Positions 23,403 through 30,468 of a DNA stretch of 31,613 nt are shown here, piece by piece. Within the stretch, counting starts at the first letter, position 1, and each line of letters begins with the position of its first letter. The translations under genes were made by a program, and so were the position numbers. Origin of the DNA: DATBFX01 sp036558305 (GTDB taxonomy: Bacteria; Chloroflexota; Chloroflexia; Thermomicrobiales; UBA6265); contig DATBFX010000361.1 in assembly GCA_036558305.1 (NCBI GenBank), positions 1 through 31,613 of the forward strand, written 5' to 3'. The notes beneath the pieces are model-generated. The model ran no database searches, had not been told where the DNA came from, and saw only the letters and a program-made list of their open reading frames with translations.

Positions 23403-25229
23403 ATGACCGTACCCGTTCGCGGCAACCGCGTGTCCCGTCGCTCCCTGCTGCGCGCGGCCGGAGCCGGCACCGCCCTGGCGGTCGGCACCCCGCTGCTCAC
23501 CGCTGCCCAGGACGCCACCCCGGTCGCGAGCCCCGCCGCCGGTCCGCTCGTCGCCACCAACCTCCCCGGTTCGTGGGATCGGGAGACCGACATCGTCGTC
23601 GTCGGCACCGGCGCGGCCGCCTTCTCCGCGGCGGTGACCGCGACCCAGGCGGGCGCGCAGGTCGTCATCCTCGAGAAGGCGCAGAGCGCCGGCGGCACCA
23701 CCCTCATCTCGGGCAACGGCTATTGGATCCCGAACAACTCGAAAATGAAGGCCAAAGGTCTTCCCGCCGATCCCAAGCCCGATGCCCTCAAACTGATGGC
23801 ACGCCTCTCCTATCCCCAACTCTACGACCCCGACGCGCCGACCCTTGGCATCCCGCAACTGAACTACGACCTGATTTCGACCTACTACGACACCGGCGCG
23901 GCGATGGTCGACACCTACGAGCAGTGGGGCGCGCTCTCCTCGATGATCCAACCCGGGTTCGGCTACAGCGGCAAGCCGACCGACATCGGCGATCCCGACT
24001 ACCACGCCGAGCTGCCCGAGAACAAGTCGCCGTTCGGACGGCTGCTGCTGCCGGACGCCAGCAACGGTCGAAAGGGAACCATTCCCGAACAGATGCAGGC
24101 ATGGACCGACCCGAAAAACGTCCCGGTGCTGACCGAACATCGCGTCGTCGGCGTCTTCCAGAACGGCCAGGGCGAGGTCGTCGGTGTCCAGGTCGAGAAC
24201 AACGGGACGCAACTCGCGATCCGCGCCAAGAAGGCGGTGGTTTTCGGCTCCGGCGGTTTCACCCAGGACCCGATCAAGGCGCTCAACTACCTGCGCGGTC
24301 CGGTCTTCGGCGGCTGCGGCGTGCCGACCTGTACCGGCGATTTCGTCGACATCGGTCTGGCGCTGGGCGCGAAGTTCGGGAACATGAACAACGCGTTCTG
24401 GCTGGAGGTCCCGCTGGAGTTGGCGTTGAAGAGCACGAGCCTGCCGGGCGCCGACGTCTGGATGCCCTACGGCGACAGCATGGTCATCGTCAACAAGTAC
24501 GGCGACCGCGTCACCAGCGAAAAGATGGTCTACAACGAGCGCAGCCAGACGCACCATTGGTGGAACGCGGCCAGGACCGAATTCAGCAACCTCGTGCTCT
24601 TCATGATCTACGACGACGCGGTCGCCCAGGACCCCACCAACTTCCCCTTCCGCTTCCCGATTCCCGCGGCCGGCCAGGACGCCGACTACGTCATCAAGGG
24701 AAGCACCTGGGACGACCTCGCCAAGAACGTCAACGCCCGGCTCGATTCGGTGCGCCAGCAGGCGGGCGTGGCGGCGCGCGTCGGAGCGGACGTCAAGCTC
24801 GCCGACGACTTCGTCGACCGGCTCGGGCAGACCATCACCACGTTCAATGGCTACGCGGACTCCGGTGTGGACGCGGACTTCGGGCGCGGCTCGACGCCGA
24901 TCCAGGTCGCGTGGGGCAGCGGCACGCAGCGTTTCGGCAAGCTGAAGAACCCGACGATGGCGCCCTTCGCCGCCAACGGCCCCTACTACTGCATCCTGCT
25001 CGGCGGCGCCACCCTCGACACCAAGGGCGGCCCGGTGATCGACGCGACCGCCCGCGTCCAGCACGTCAACGGCAACGCGATCCCCGGTCTCTACGGTGCC
25101 GGCAACTGCATCGCCTCGCCGGCCGGTCAAGCCTACTGGTCGGGCGGTGGCACGATCGGCCCCGCTCTCGTCTTCGGCCATATCGCCGGCCAAAACGCGG
25201 CGGCCGAGGCGGAGAAGGCGGTCGACTAA
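23403..25229 (+). CDS. Tat-exported FAD-dependent oxidoreductase (fumarate reductase / KstD-like)
   Basis: A 608-residue flavoprotein. The N-terminus is a Tat signal (SRRSLLRAAGAG, Arg12-Arg13), followed by a Thr/Pro/Ala linker. The FAD motif is DIVVVGTGAAAFSAA (about 63-77) with LEKAQSAGGTT, and the C-terminal YWSGGGTIGPALVFGHIAGQNAA matches the FAD-binding end of 3-ketosteroid dehydrogenases and fumarate-reductase flavoproteins. It should be folded in the cytoplasm with FAD and exported to oxidise or reduce a small molecule outside. The ATG at 23403 has AAGGAG 8 nt upstream. The next gene encodes an exported cupredoxin that may exchange electrons with it. The substrate is unknown. Confidence 0.88.
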   Translation: MTVPVRGNRVSRRSLLRAAGAGTALAVGTPLLTAAQDATPVASPAAGPLVATNLPGSWDRETDIVVVGTGAAAFSAAVTATQAGAQVVILEKAQSAGGTTLISGNGYWIPNNSKMKAKGLPADPKPDALKLMARLSYPQLYDPDAPTLGIPQLNYDLISTYYDTGAAMVDTYEQWGALSSMIQPGFGYSGKPTDIGDPDYHAELPENKSPFGRLLLPDASNGRKGTIPEQMQAWTDPKNVPVLTEHRVVGVFQNGQGEVVGVQVENNGTQLAIRAKKAVVFGSGGFTQDPIKALNYLRGPVFGGCGVPTCTGDFVDIGLALGAKFGNMNNAFWLEVPLELALKSTSLPGADVWMPYGDSMVIVNKYGDRVTSEKMVYNERSQTHHWWNAARTEFSNLVLFMIYDDAVAQDPTNFPFRFPIPAAGQDADYVIKGSTWDDLAKNVNARLDSVRQQAGVAARVGADVKLADDFVDRLGQTITTFNGYADSGVDADFGRGSTPIQVAWGSGTQRFGKLKNPTMAPFAANGPYYCILLGGATLDTKGGPVIDATARVQHVNGNAIPGLYGAGNCIASPAGQAYWSGGGTIGPALVFGHIAGQNAAAEAEKAVD

Positions 25230-25247
25230 CCCGCCCCATCGGCGTGC

Positions 25248-25272
25248 GCGGCGCCGGCTCGTCCGGCGCCGC
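25248..25272 (+). terminator. 10-bp hairpin between the oxidoreductase and cupredoxin genes
   Basis: GCGGCGCCGG (25248-25257) pairs perfectly with CCGGCGCCGC (25263-25272) around a CTCGT loop. It lacks a T-run and may act as an intercistronic hairpin. Confidence 0.4.
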
Positions 25273-25297
25273 CATGCAACGCGAAAGAAGCCAGGAC

Positions 25298-25750
25298 ATG
25301 GGTCGTGTTCGCTGGGCGACGATCGGGGTGTTCTGTGCGCTTGGGGTCATCTCGTTCGCCCTGGCGCAGGGAGGGGACGTCTACGTCACGCCCAGCCCGG
25401 TCGTTTGTGCCACGCTGCCGGCGGCGACGCCGAGCGCGGGTGTGGCGGTGGAGGCCTCCCCGGTTGCCTGCGACGTGATCAACCCCGCGCCCGTGATCGA
25501 GTTGTTCGACCTCGGGTTCGCCCCGAACGCGTTCACGATCGCGGCCGATGTGCCGGTCACCATCACCCTCCACAACGCCGGCGTTGCGCTCCACAACTTC
25601 AGCGTCGATGGGCTCGGTATCAGTCAGAACGTGCTGCCCGGCGAGACAAAGACGGTGAGGCTCACGGCTCGGGCCGGCGATTACCCGTTCTCCTGCGATG
25701 TCCCCGGCCACAAGGAGGCGGGGATGGTCGGTCTGCTGCGGGCTCGCTGA
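25298..25750 (+). CDS. Exported cupredoxin (type 1 copper protein)
   Basis: A 150-residue protein with a signal peptide or membrane anchor at its N-terminus (ATIGVFCALGVISFALA) and a Pro/Ala/Val-rich spacer. The C-terminal domain has the four type 1 copper ligands of plastocyanin/azurin-like proteins: His99 in ALHNFSV, Cys133 in PFSCDVPG, His138 and Met143 in GHKEAGM. Such proteins carry single electrons outside the membrane. The ATG at 25298 is preferred to 25274, which has no ribosome site. It follows the exported FAD oxidoreductase by 68 bp on the same strand, suggesting a redox pair. Confidence 0.85.
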   Translation: MGRVRWATIGVFCALGVISFALAQGGDVYVTPSPVVCATLPAATPSAGVAVEASPVACDVINPAPVIELFDLGFAPNAFTIAADVPVTITLHNAGVALHNFSVDGLGISQNVLPGETKTVRLTARAGDYPFSCDVPGHKEAGMVGLLRAR

Positions 25751-25887
25751 GCAGGCACGGCCGCCGTGGCGGATCGACGCGCGGCGAGAAGGGGAGCGAA
25801 GACGGACTTTGCGACGCGTCGCTGGCGTCTCCGGTGAGGCTCCTCCTCACGGTCCGTCACCACCGCTTCGGCGGCGGTGAGACGCGA

Positions 25888-25913
25888 GACGGCCGCCCAA
25901 CCGGGCGGCCGTC
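25888..25913. terminator. Bidirectional terminator-like hairpin
   Basis: GACGGCCGCCC (25888-25898) and GGGCGGCCGTC (25903-25913) form a perfect 11-bp stem with an AACC loop. It lies between the convergent cupredoxin and cysteine-rich protein genes. On the plus strand it is followed by a moderately T-rich GGTTCGTGGTTGTG. Confidence 0.65.
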
Positions 25914-25954
25914 GGTTCGTGGTTGTGCCGTGGGAAGCGAGTGGCGGGCGCGGG

Positions 25955-26308
25955 CTACGGACATTTGCCGCTGGAGCAGCTCTTGAGGCACTGGGTTTCG
26001 CAACCGGCCTGGTGGTTGAGGGTGAACGCCTGGTTGAGGCTGAAGCTGCCGGCGTTGATGCCGAAGCAGGCGGCGACGCAGGTGGCCACGCAGGTCTGGT
26101 CGATGCAGCAGCGGGAGGCGGAGATGCAGTGGCCGTTGCAGAGTTTCTGGTTGGAACGGCACGTTTTGGCTTCGGCCGACCGCTCCTTCAGCCCGACGAC
26201 GGCGAGGGCGCTGCCGAGTGCGCCGCCGAGGAGTCCTTTGAGAACCTTCCGGCGGGGCGCCCCGCCGGCAAGGGCTTTCGCGAGCTCTTCGAACTGGCGA
26301 TTCTCCAT
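25955..26308 (-). CDS. Tat-signal cysteine-rich secreted protein
   Basis: A 117-residue protein. The N-terminus has APRRKVLKG (Arg19-Arg20) followed by LLGGALGSALAVVGL, a Tat-type signal. The mature part, about 70 residues, holds 12 cysteines (TCRSNQKLCNGHCIS, RCCIDQTC, TCVAAC, and GCETQCLKSC near the end). The even count and spacing suggest six disulfides or a metal site. GGAGGG lies 8 nt before the ATG. I do not recognise a specific family; similar Tat-tagged cysteine-rich proteins are known in Chloroflexota and Actinobacteria (from memory). The gene stands alone, with a terminator-like hairpin after it. Confidence 0.72.
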   Translation of the reverse strand: MENRQFEELAKALAGGAPRRKVLKGLLGGALGSALAVVGLKERSAEAKTCRSNQKLCNGHCISASRCCIDQTCVATCVAACFGINAGSFSLNQAFTLNHQAGCETQCLKSCSSGKCP

Positions 26309-26512
26309 GGGTGGGTCCCTCCGTTTCCGCCGATCGTCGCCGGCTGCCGTTGCCGAGGTGCATGGAGCACGTTTTCGGCCATTCTAGACGGTGGCCGGTT
26401 GGGTCGCAAGACTTTCGCGCGGACGATTTCCCCAATCCGTACGTACGGGAAGCGGCGGCACGCGTCGTGGAGGCGACTGATCGGGCGGGCGCGATCGGGG
26501 CCGGTGATGGGC

Positions 26513-26710
26513 TCACGACGTCTCCTCGCAGCAGCCGACGTCGGTGGCGCCGTTGGGGGAGACCGCGTCGTGGCCCGAACCGCAGTCGATCCTGGCCGCC
26601 GGGAAGACGTCGAGGTTGCTGACCGTATCGTCGCCCGAGCCGGCGAGGAGGGCGCCGGCCTCCAAGCCTTCGAGATGGTCGTCGCCGCTGCCGCCGTCGA
26701 ATGTGCCCAT
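26513..26710 (-). pseudogene. Fragment of an RTX-like calcium-binding repeat protein
   Basis: From ATG 26710 the frame encodes 65 residues with three glycine/aspartate repeats: GGSGDDHLEG, GSGDDTVSN and CGSGHDAVS, as in RTX/hemolysin-type calcium-binding nonapeptides. Such proteins are normally several hundred residues long with many repeats and a secretion domain. Here no ribosome site is seen, and the upstream in-frame sequence looks random. I therefore read it as the 3' remnant of a larger gene. A real small protein cannot be excluded. Confidence 0.5.
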
Positions 26711-26936
26711 CCTCGCAGGTAGCTTGGCAAAATGAATGCGCCGGACATCGTTCCGCGGGGTCGTTTTGGCGACCCAACGTGCCAAGCCGTCTGTATTGGT
26801 GCGCCGGGGAAATGAGGCGCCGATGGTGCTCCTGAGCGTGTCCGCAGAGCGCCCGTCTCGTCGCCGATTGACCCGTGCTAGACTGCCGGTCCCGTGAAGC
26901 CCCGCATGCGTCGGTGACCGGAGACAGGAGTCTGCG

Positions 26937-27197
26937 ATGGCGAGGACGACGGCCTGGGAGTACGCGATCCTCACCCAGGAAGGCGAGCGGGAGATGATCG
27001 AGATCGAGTACGCGGGTGGGGACCACGTTGCGAACGAGGATGTGCCCAAGGGGGCGCTCGGGTTTACGCTGGGATCGCTCGGGAACAAGGGGTGGGAGTT
27101 GGTGTCGGTGACCGCGTCCTGGCGTGGCGACAGCGTCTACGTGACCACGTTCTATTTCAAGCGACAGCACGACGGCGATCGGGGGCTGAAGAACTAA
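26937..27197 (+). CDS. DUF4177-like small protein
   Basis: An 86-residue protein with the pattern WEYAILTQEGEREM, then LGSLGNKGWELVSVTASW, then YVTTFYFKRQ. The 'LN..G.eGWElV' core and the closing FYFKR strand are typical of DUF4177 and related short beta proteins of unknown function. AGGAG lies 7 nt before the ATG. The gene stands alone. It is followed at once by the AGCCGGT tandem/inverted repeat. Confidence 0.78.
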   Translation: MARTTAWEYAILTQEGEREMIEIEYAGGDHVANEDVPKGALGFTLGSLGNKGWELVSVTASWRGDSVYVTTFYFKRQHDGDRGLKN

Positions 27198-27305
27198 GCC
27201 GGTAGCCGGTAGCCGGTAGGAGAGACGTGCAGACGGGAGTCGGGAGTCACCGGACCACTCAGTCCTCAGTCGTCTCTACCGGCTACCGGCTACCGGCTAC
27301 CGGCT
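27197..27305. repeat. AGCCGGT tandem repeat and its inverted copy
   Basis: Three copies of the 7-nt unit AGCCGGT (27197-27217) plus GGAGAGAC are followed about 45 nt later by GTCTCT and four copies of the inverted unit ACCGGCT (from 27272). The arms pair along their length except for a 3-nt bulge. The hairpin lies between the convergent DUF4177-like gene and the next minus-strand gene. Confidence 0.75.
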
Positions 27306-27313
27306 CGGTGGGG

Positions 27314-27565
27314 TTACGGGAGGCGGAGGAGCCAGGCGTCGTCGTCCACGGCGGCGTCGAGGAGGCCGCGGCAGAGGGCGGCACCGGCTTCGAACTGGTC
27401 GCGCAGGATGGCGGCGAGGGTGGCGTCGGCGTCGGCACCGCCGAGGAGTTGGGTCGCGGTGGCGGTGCCGGCGCGGGCGAGGTAGCGGGCGGCGACGGCG
27501 AGGGCGGCGCGTTCGGTCGGCGAAGGAAGCGGGACGGGGGACGGGTAGGGGAGGCGGTGGCGCAT
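27314..27565 (-). CDS. Small protein of unknown function (83 aa)
   Basis: An Ala-rich, mostly helical 83-residue protein, with TERAALAVAARYLARAG in the first half and AAILRDQFEAGAALCRGLLDAAVDDDAW in the second. No family was recognised. The ATG at 27565 has AGGAGG 6 nt upstream, a strong site. The frame extends to 27727, but that start lies upstream of the predicted promoter. The gene stands behind a clear promoter overlapped by a palindrome (27693-27721), so its expression is probably repressible. Confidence 0.6.
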   Translation of the reverse strand: MRHRLPYPSPVPLPSPTERAALAVAARYLARAGTATATQLLGGADADATLAAILRDQFEAGAALCRGLLDAAVDDDAWLLRLP

Positions 27566-27692
27566 CGCGGCCCTCCTGGCGGCGGTTGGACCAAACGTAC
27601 CGGCCACGGCATCGAGGCGGCGCCGGGGCGGTCGGTCCGGCGCGTGGGCGACGTGAGGGCGCTCCTTGCGCGGCGAGACGATCGCGAAACAG

Positions 27693-27721
27693 AACATAAG
27701 ATCTCTTATGTCATCTGTCAA
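27693..27721 (-). promoter_or_regulatory. Strong promoter with overlapping operator palindrome
   Basis: On the minus strand a perfect TTGACA (27721-27716) and TATGTT (27698-27693) are 17 bp apart. Within the spacer and overlapping the -10 lies the palindrome ACATAAGA-TC-TCTTATGT (27694-27711), with 8-bp perfect arms. The AT-rich site stands out in GC-rich DNA and suits a dimeric repressor. It should drive the 83-residue gene, with a leader of about 120 nt. Confidence 0.65.
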
Positions 27722-27802
27722 GCGCAATCGGTCCCGCCGCAGGAGGAGCCTTCCCCATCAGCCTCAAGTCCTTATCTGGGGACGGGAGGCGACAATCCAC
27801 TA

Positions 27803-28195
27803 CTACTTTGTCGATTTTCCGGTGAAGTATCCAGCCACTCCACCGACCACCCCGCCCATGATACTGGCCACTAAACCCTGAGCCCATGCCCGCGTCGTGT
27901 CGTTGCTAGACTTGGTGGCGAGGATCATCGCGAACACCAACACCCCGACCAATACGAGCAACACGACGCCAAAGGCAATCCGCCGCAGCCAGTTGTCCTT
28001 GACCTCTTCCCGCAGATCGTGCTGGTGGCGCTCCGCCTCCATCGCGTGCTTATGGGCTTCGGTAGCCGCCCGCAGCTCGTGTTTGGCCTGTTCGACGGAG
28101 AAGGTCTGGGCACCCTGCGCCTGGCTCGCTGTGAACCCTGGCAGGATCTCGCCGGTTGCTTGCTCGATTTCGATTGCTGGATCGTCCTCGCCCAT
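27803..28195 (-). CDS. Small membrane protein with coiled-coil segment
   Basis: A 130-residue protein of unknown family. Residues about 34-66 are highly charged and helical (EQAKHELRAATEAHKHAMEA), probably coiled coil. Two hydrophobic segments follow: RIAFGVVLLVLVGVLVFAMIL and a Gly-rich ASIMGGVVGGVAGYFTG, with a lysine tail. It probably sits in the membrane with the coiled coil in the cytoplasm. It starts 9 bp after the stop of the 103-residue gene on the same strand, so they are likely co-transcribed. No good ribosome site is visible. Confidence 0.65.
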   Translation of the reverse strand: MGEDDPAIEIEQATGEILPGFTASQAQGAQTFSVEQAKHELRAATEAHKHAMEAERHQHDLREEVKDNWLRRIAFGVVLLVLVGVLVFAMILATKSSNDTTRAWAQGLVASIMGGVVGGVAGYFTGKSTK

Positions 28196-28204
28196 CGGAA
28201 CGGT

Positions 28205-28516
28205 TTAGTGGGGGAGGAGAGGGATCATCTGGTCTTTGACCTTGCCCGTACGGATACTGGCAAAGACCGATTCCACGAGCTGTTGCCCTTCGTACCCCAG
28301 TCCAACGTAGAGCGCGGCCAGGAACTCCAGGGTGTTCTCTGCCGCTCCCTCGAACGACCAGTTGCACTCGACGAACGTGCAGTTGTCGAAGGAGAACAAT
28401 CCCTCGCCGTCGTAGACCATGTGGCAGAGGATGAACGTGCAGTCCTCGTAGCGGCTGCCCCGCATGATCACGCGTTGATTTTGAAACGACTTTCCTTTGA
28501 CGACTCGCAAATCCAT
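28205..28516 (-). CDS. Small protein of unknown function with beta-strand repeats (103 aa)
   Basis: The ATG at 28516 has a near-perfect ribosome site AGGAGGTG 5 nt upstream; this decides the start against the longer frame to 28633. The N-terminal half alternates hydrophobic and Cys/Asn residues (RYEDCTFILCHM, SFDNCTFVECNW), like one or two turns of a right-handed beta-helix or pentapeptide-type solenoid. The C-terminal half is helical. No function can be assigned. It is the first gene of a probable pair with the membrane protein downstream. Confidence 0.65.
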   Translation of the reverse strand: MDLRVVKGKSFQNQRVIMRGSRYEDCTFILCHMVYDGEGLFSFDNCTFVECNWSFEGAAENTLEFLAALYVGLGYEGQQLVESVFASIRTGKVKDQMIPLLPH

Positions 28517-28873
28517 CGAAGCACCTCCTACTGCCACCATGATCGCACACCCCGCGCCGCATCGTTGAGCATCGACCGCAGGCGCAATTTCCCGTTTCTT
28601 ATCCTCCATGATCAGAGCGTATGGGTAATCCACCCACCAAACTACCCTACTACGCCCCCATTGATAAAGCCGTCGACTCCCAAGGCGAGATCGTCAAGAA
28701 AGACGCTCTAGTTCGCCGTCGTCGTGGTTCGGATCGGCGAACGGTTCCTATGAAGACGGGCAAGTCGTGGGCTCCGGGTGACCGAATGGGGCGAGCGCGC
28801 CGAATCGGCACCGGTTATGATACGGAGATCGCGCCGTCTGGCCGGTAGTGGGTGCTCCGCGGGAGGATTGCGC
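28517..28873. other. 357-bp divergent intergenic region
   Basis: No gene was recognised. It is less GC-rich than the rest around 28600-28700. For the plus-strand gene a -10-like TATGAT lies at 28816-28821 but without a good -35 box. For the minus strand no clear promoter was seen. Confidence 0.5.
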
Positions 28874-29872
28874 ATGTCCGTCCGACGTTTCATCCTGCTC
28901 GTTTGCCTCGCCGTGCCCTTCGGGTCGGTGGCCGCTCGTGCCGCCCAGGACGGCGGCGTGCCGGCCGCGGCCGTCGTCGCGGGGACCTGCGCCGCGCCGG
29001 GCGACCCGGTCGCCGCGTTGCACGACCTCGTCGTCCGCGACGGCGGGGAGGTGCTGGTCAGCCTGACCACGATCGACCTCGCGCTCGCCGATCTCCTCGG
29101 CGAGGACCATGCCATCGTGTTGAGCGACGGCGGCGGCGTGGTCGCCTGTGGCGATGCGGATGGCGACGCCGACGACGTCTACATCGGCGTCGCCGCGAGT
29201 TCGGACGATGGCTGGGGCGGTGTGGCCTGGTTGCACGCGCGCGACGAGCGGACGCAGGTGAGTCTGTTCGTCACGCGGGGGCTGGCTGGTGCCGCGGCCT
29301 CGCCGACCGAGGAGCCGCCGTTGCCACCGGAGGACGACACGCCGACGCCGGGGGCCCGTGCGACGAGCACGCCGCGCCCGACGGGTACGGGGACGGCGGG
29401 CACCGAGGCGACCTACACCAGTCCGACGTTCGGCTATTCGCTCGTCTACGATGCCAAGTACTGGCGCCCGATCGCGGAGGAAACCATCCCCTCGGGCGCG
29501 GGGCCCCGCGACGTTTTCTCGCTGGCGCATGGCTACATCGACGTGGATTTCGTCGGGGACACCGGCCAGGAGGGCGTCACGGCGCGTCGCCTCTGCGATG
29601 CGTGGAGGGGGCAATACGAAACCAACCCGGGGAACGACACGGTCACCGTCCGCGAGGACACGACCGGCGACGACGAGCAGGCGTCGGTCGCCCTCGACTA
29701 CACCTTCACGACCGACCAGGGAAGCACGTACACCTTCGCCGTCTGGATCGGGTGCTACCGGGCGCCGGACGACTCGGTCAACCTGTCGGTGTTTTTCCGA
29801 ACGACGCCGGCGTCGTACGCGCGGCAAGCGCCGGTGCGCGAGGCGTTGCTGGCGGGGTTGACGTTCCCGTGA
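28874..29872 (+). CDS. Secreted protein of unknown function with Thr/Pro linker
   Basis: A 332-residue protein. Residues 1-24 form a signal peptide (VRRFILLVCLAVPFG). The first domain (about 30-155) contains acidic Asp/Gly-rich stretches (ACGDADGDADD). A linker rich in Thr, Pro, Glu and Gly follows (about 156-195). The C-terminal domain begins ATYTSPTFGYSLVYDAKYW and has a beta-rich pattern seen in many exported or lipoprotein-like proteins of unknown role. GGGAGG lies 7 nt before the ATG at 28874. No catalytic motif was recognised. Confidence 0.78.
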   Translation: MSVRRFILLVCLAVPFGSVAARAAQDGGVPAAAVVAGTCAAPGDPVAALHDLVVRDGGEVLVSLTTIDLALADLLGEDHAIVLSDGGGVVACGDADGDADDVYIGVAASSDDGWGGVAWLHARDERTQVSLFVTRGLAGAAASPTEEPPLPPEDDTPTPGARATSTPRPTGTGTAGTEATYTSPTFGYSLVYDAKYWRPIAEETIPSGAGPRDVFSLAHGYIDVDFVGDTGQEGVTARRLCDAWRGQYETNPGNDTVTVREDTTGDDEQASVALDYTFTTDQGSTYTFAVWIGCYRAPDDSVNLSVFFRTTPASYARQAPVREALLAGLTFP

Positions 29873-29930
29873 CGTCGCCCTCGCGTGCTCGTCCGCGCGC
29901 TCGGGTACCGGCTGGCGGAGGGAGACGACG

Positions 29931-30341
29931 ATGGGAAGCACACCGATCCGGGGGCTTGGCGAGATCGCGTTGCGTGTCCGCGATCTGGCGGCGATGCGCT
30001 CCTTCTACGAGAAGATCGTTGGCCTGGAGGTGTTGGGAACCTTTCCAAACTCGGTGTTTTTCCGGATCGCCGACGGTGTCGCCGGGCACACGCAGGTGTT
30101 GGCGCTGTTCGATCGTTCGCCGTTGCCGGCGGAGGAGGAACCGAGTTCGGCGCGGACGACGCTCGATCACCTGGCGTTCGGGATCGCGCCGGCGGACTAC
30201 GCGGGCGAGCGGGCGCGGTTGGAGGGGCTCGGGTTGTCGGTGCGGACGGCCGAGCATGCCTGGGTGCACTGGCGGTCGTTGTACGTGTCGGATCCGGAGG
30301 GGAATCTGGTCGAGTGGGTGTGCTACGACGAGCGGGTTTGA
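29931..30341 (+). CDS. Glyoxalase/bleomycin-resistance (VOC) fold protein
   Basis: A 136-residue vicinal-oxygen-chelate protein. It begins with GLGEIALRVRDLAAMRSFYEKIVGLEVL, the classical first beta-alpha-beta motif, and ends with SLYVSDPEGNLVEWVCYDE, which holds the glutamate metal ligand. A central DHLAFGI supplies the usual His. Members include lyases, dioxygenases and antibiotic-binding proteins, so the function is open. GGGAG lies 7 nt before the ATG. It follows the secreted protein on the same strand by 58 bp. Confidence 0.88.
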   Translation: MGSTPIRGLGEIALRVRDLAAMRSFYEKIVGLEVLGTFPNSVFFRIADGVAGHTQVLALFDRSPLPAEEEPSSARTTLDHLAFGIAPADYAGERARLEGLGLSVRTAEHAWVHWRSLYVSDPEGNLVEWVCYDERV

Positions 30342-30374
30342 GGCGGGTAGCTTGGGATATTGTGGGGCCCTCGA

Positions 30375-30439
30375 CGCCGGGCTAAAGCCCCGGCGCTCAA
30401 CCGACGAAGCCCACTGAAGGGGGCTGAGACCGGATGCGA
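30375..30439. repeat. Double-hairpin repeat, copy 2
   Basis: Hairpin A has 7-bp arms (30375-30381, 30389-30395). After the linker CTCAACCGACGA, hairpin B (AGCCC...GGGCT, 30408-30425) has the same 18-nt length as in copy 1, then GAGACCGGATGCGA. It lies between the VOC gene and the stop of the convergent PP-loop gene. Confidence 0.75.
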
Positions 30440-30468
30440 TTCGTGCGGGTGTGAAGGGAGCCATCATC

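Noticed and set aside
26188..26748. Minus-strand 186-codon frame
   Set aside because: It overlaps the cysteine-rich gene and the RTX fragment in another frame and shows no domain.
27666..27881. Plus-strand 71-codon frame
   Set aside because: It overlaps the palindrome and minus-strand promoter, has no ribosome site and a basic low-complexity translation.
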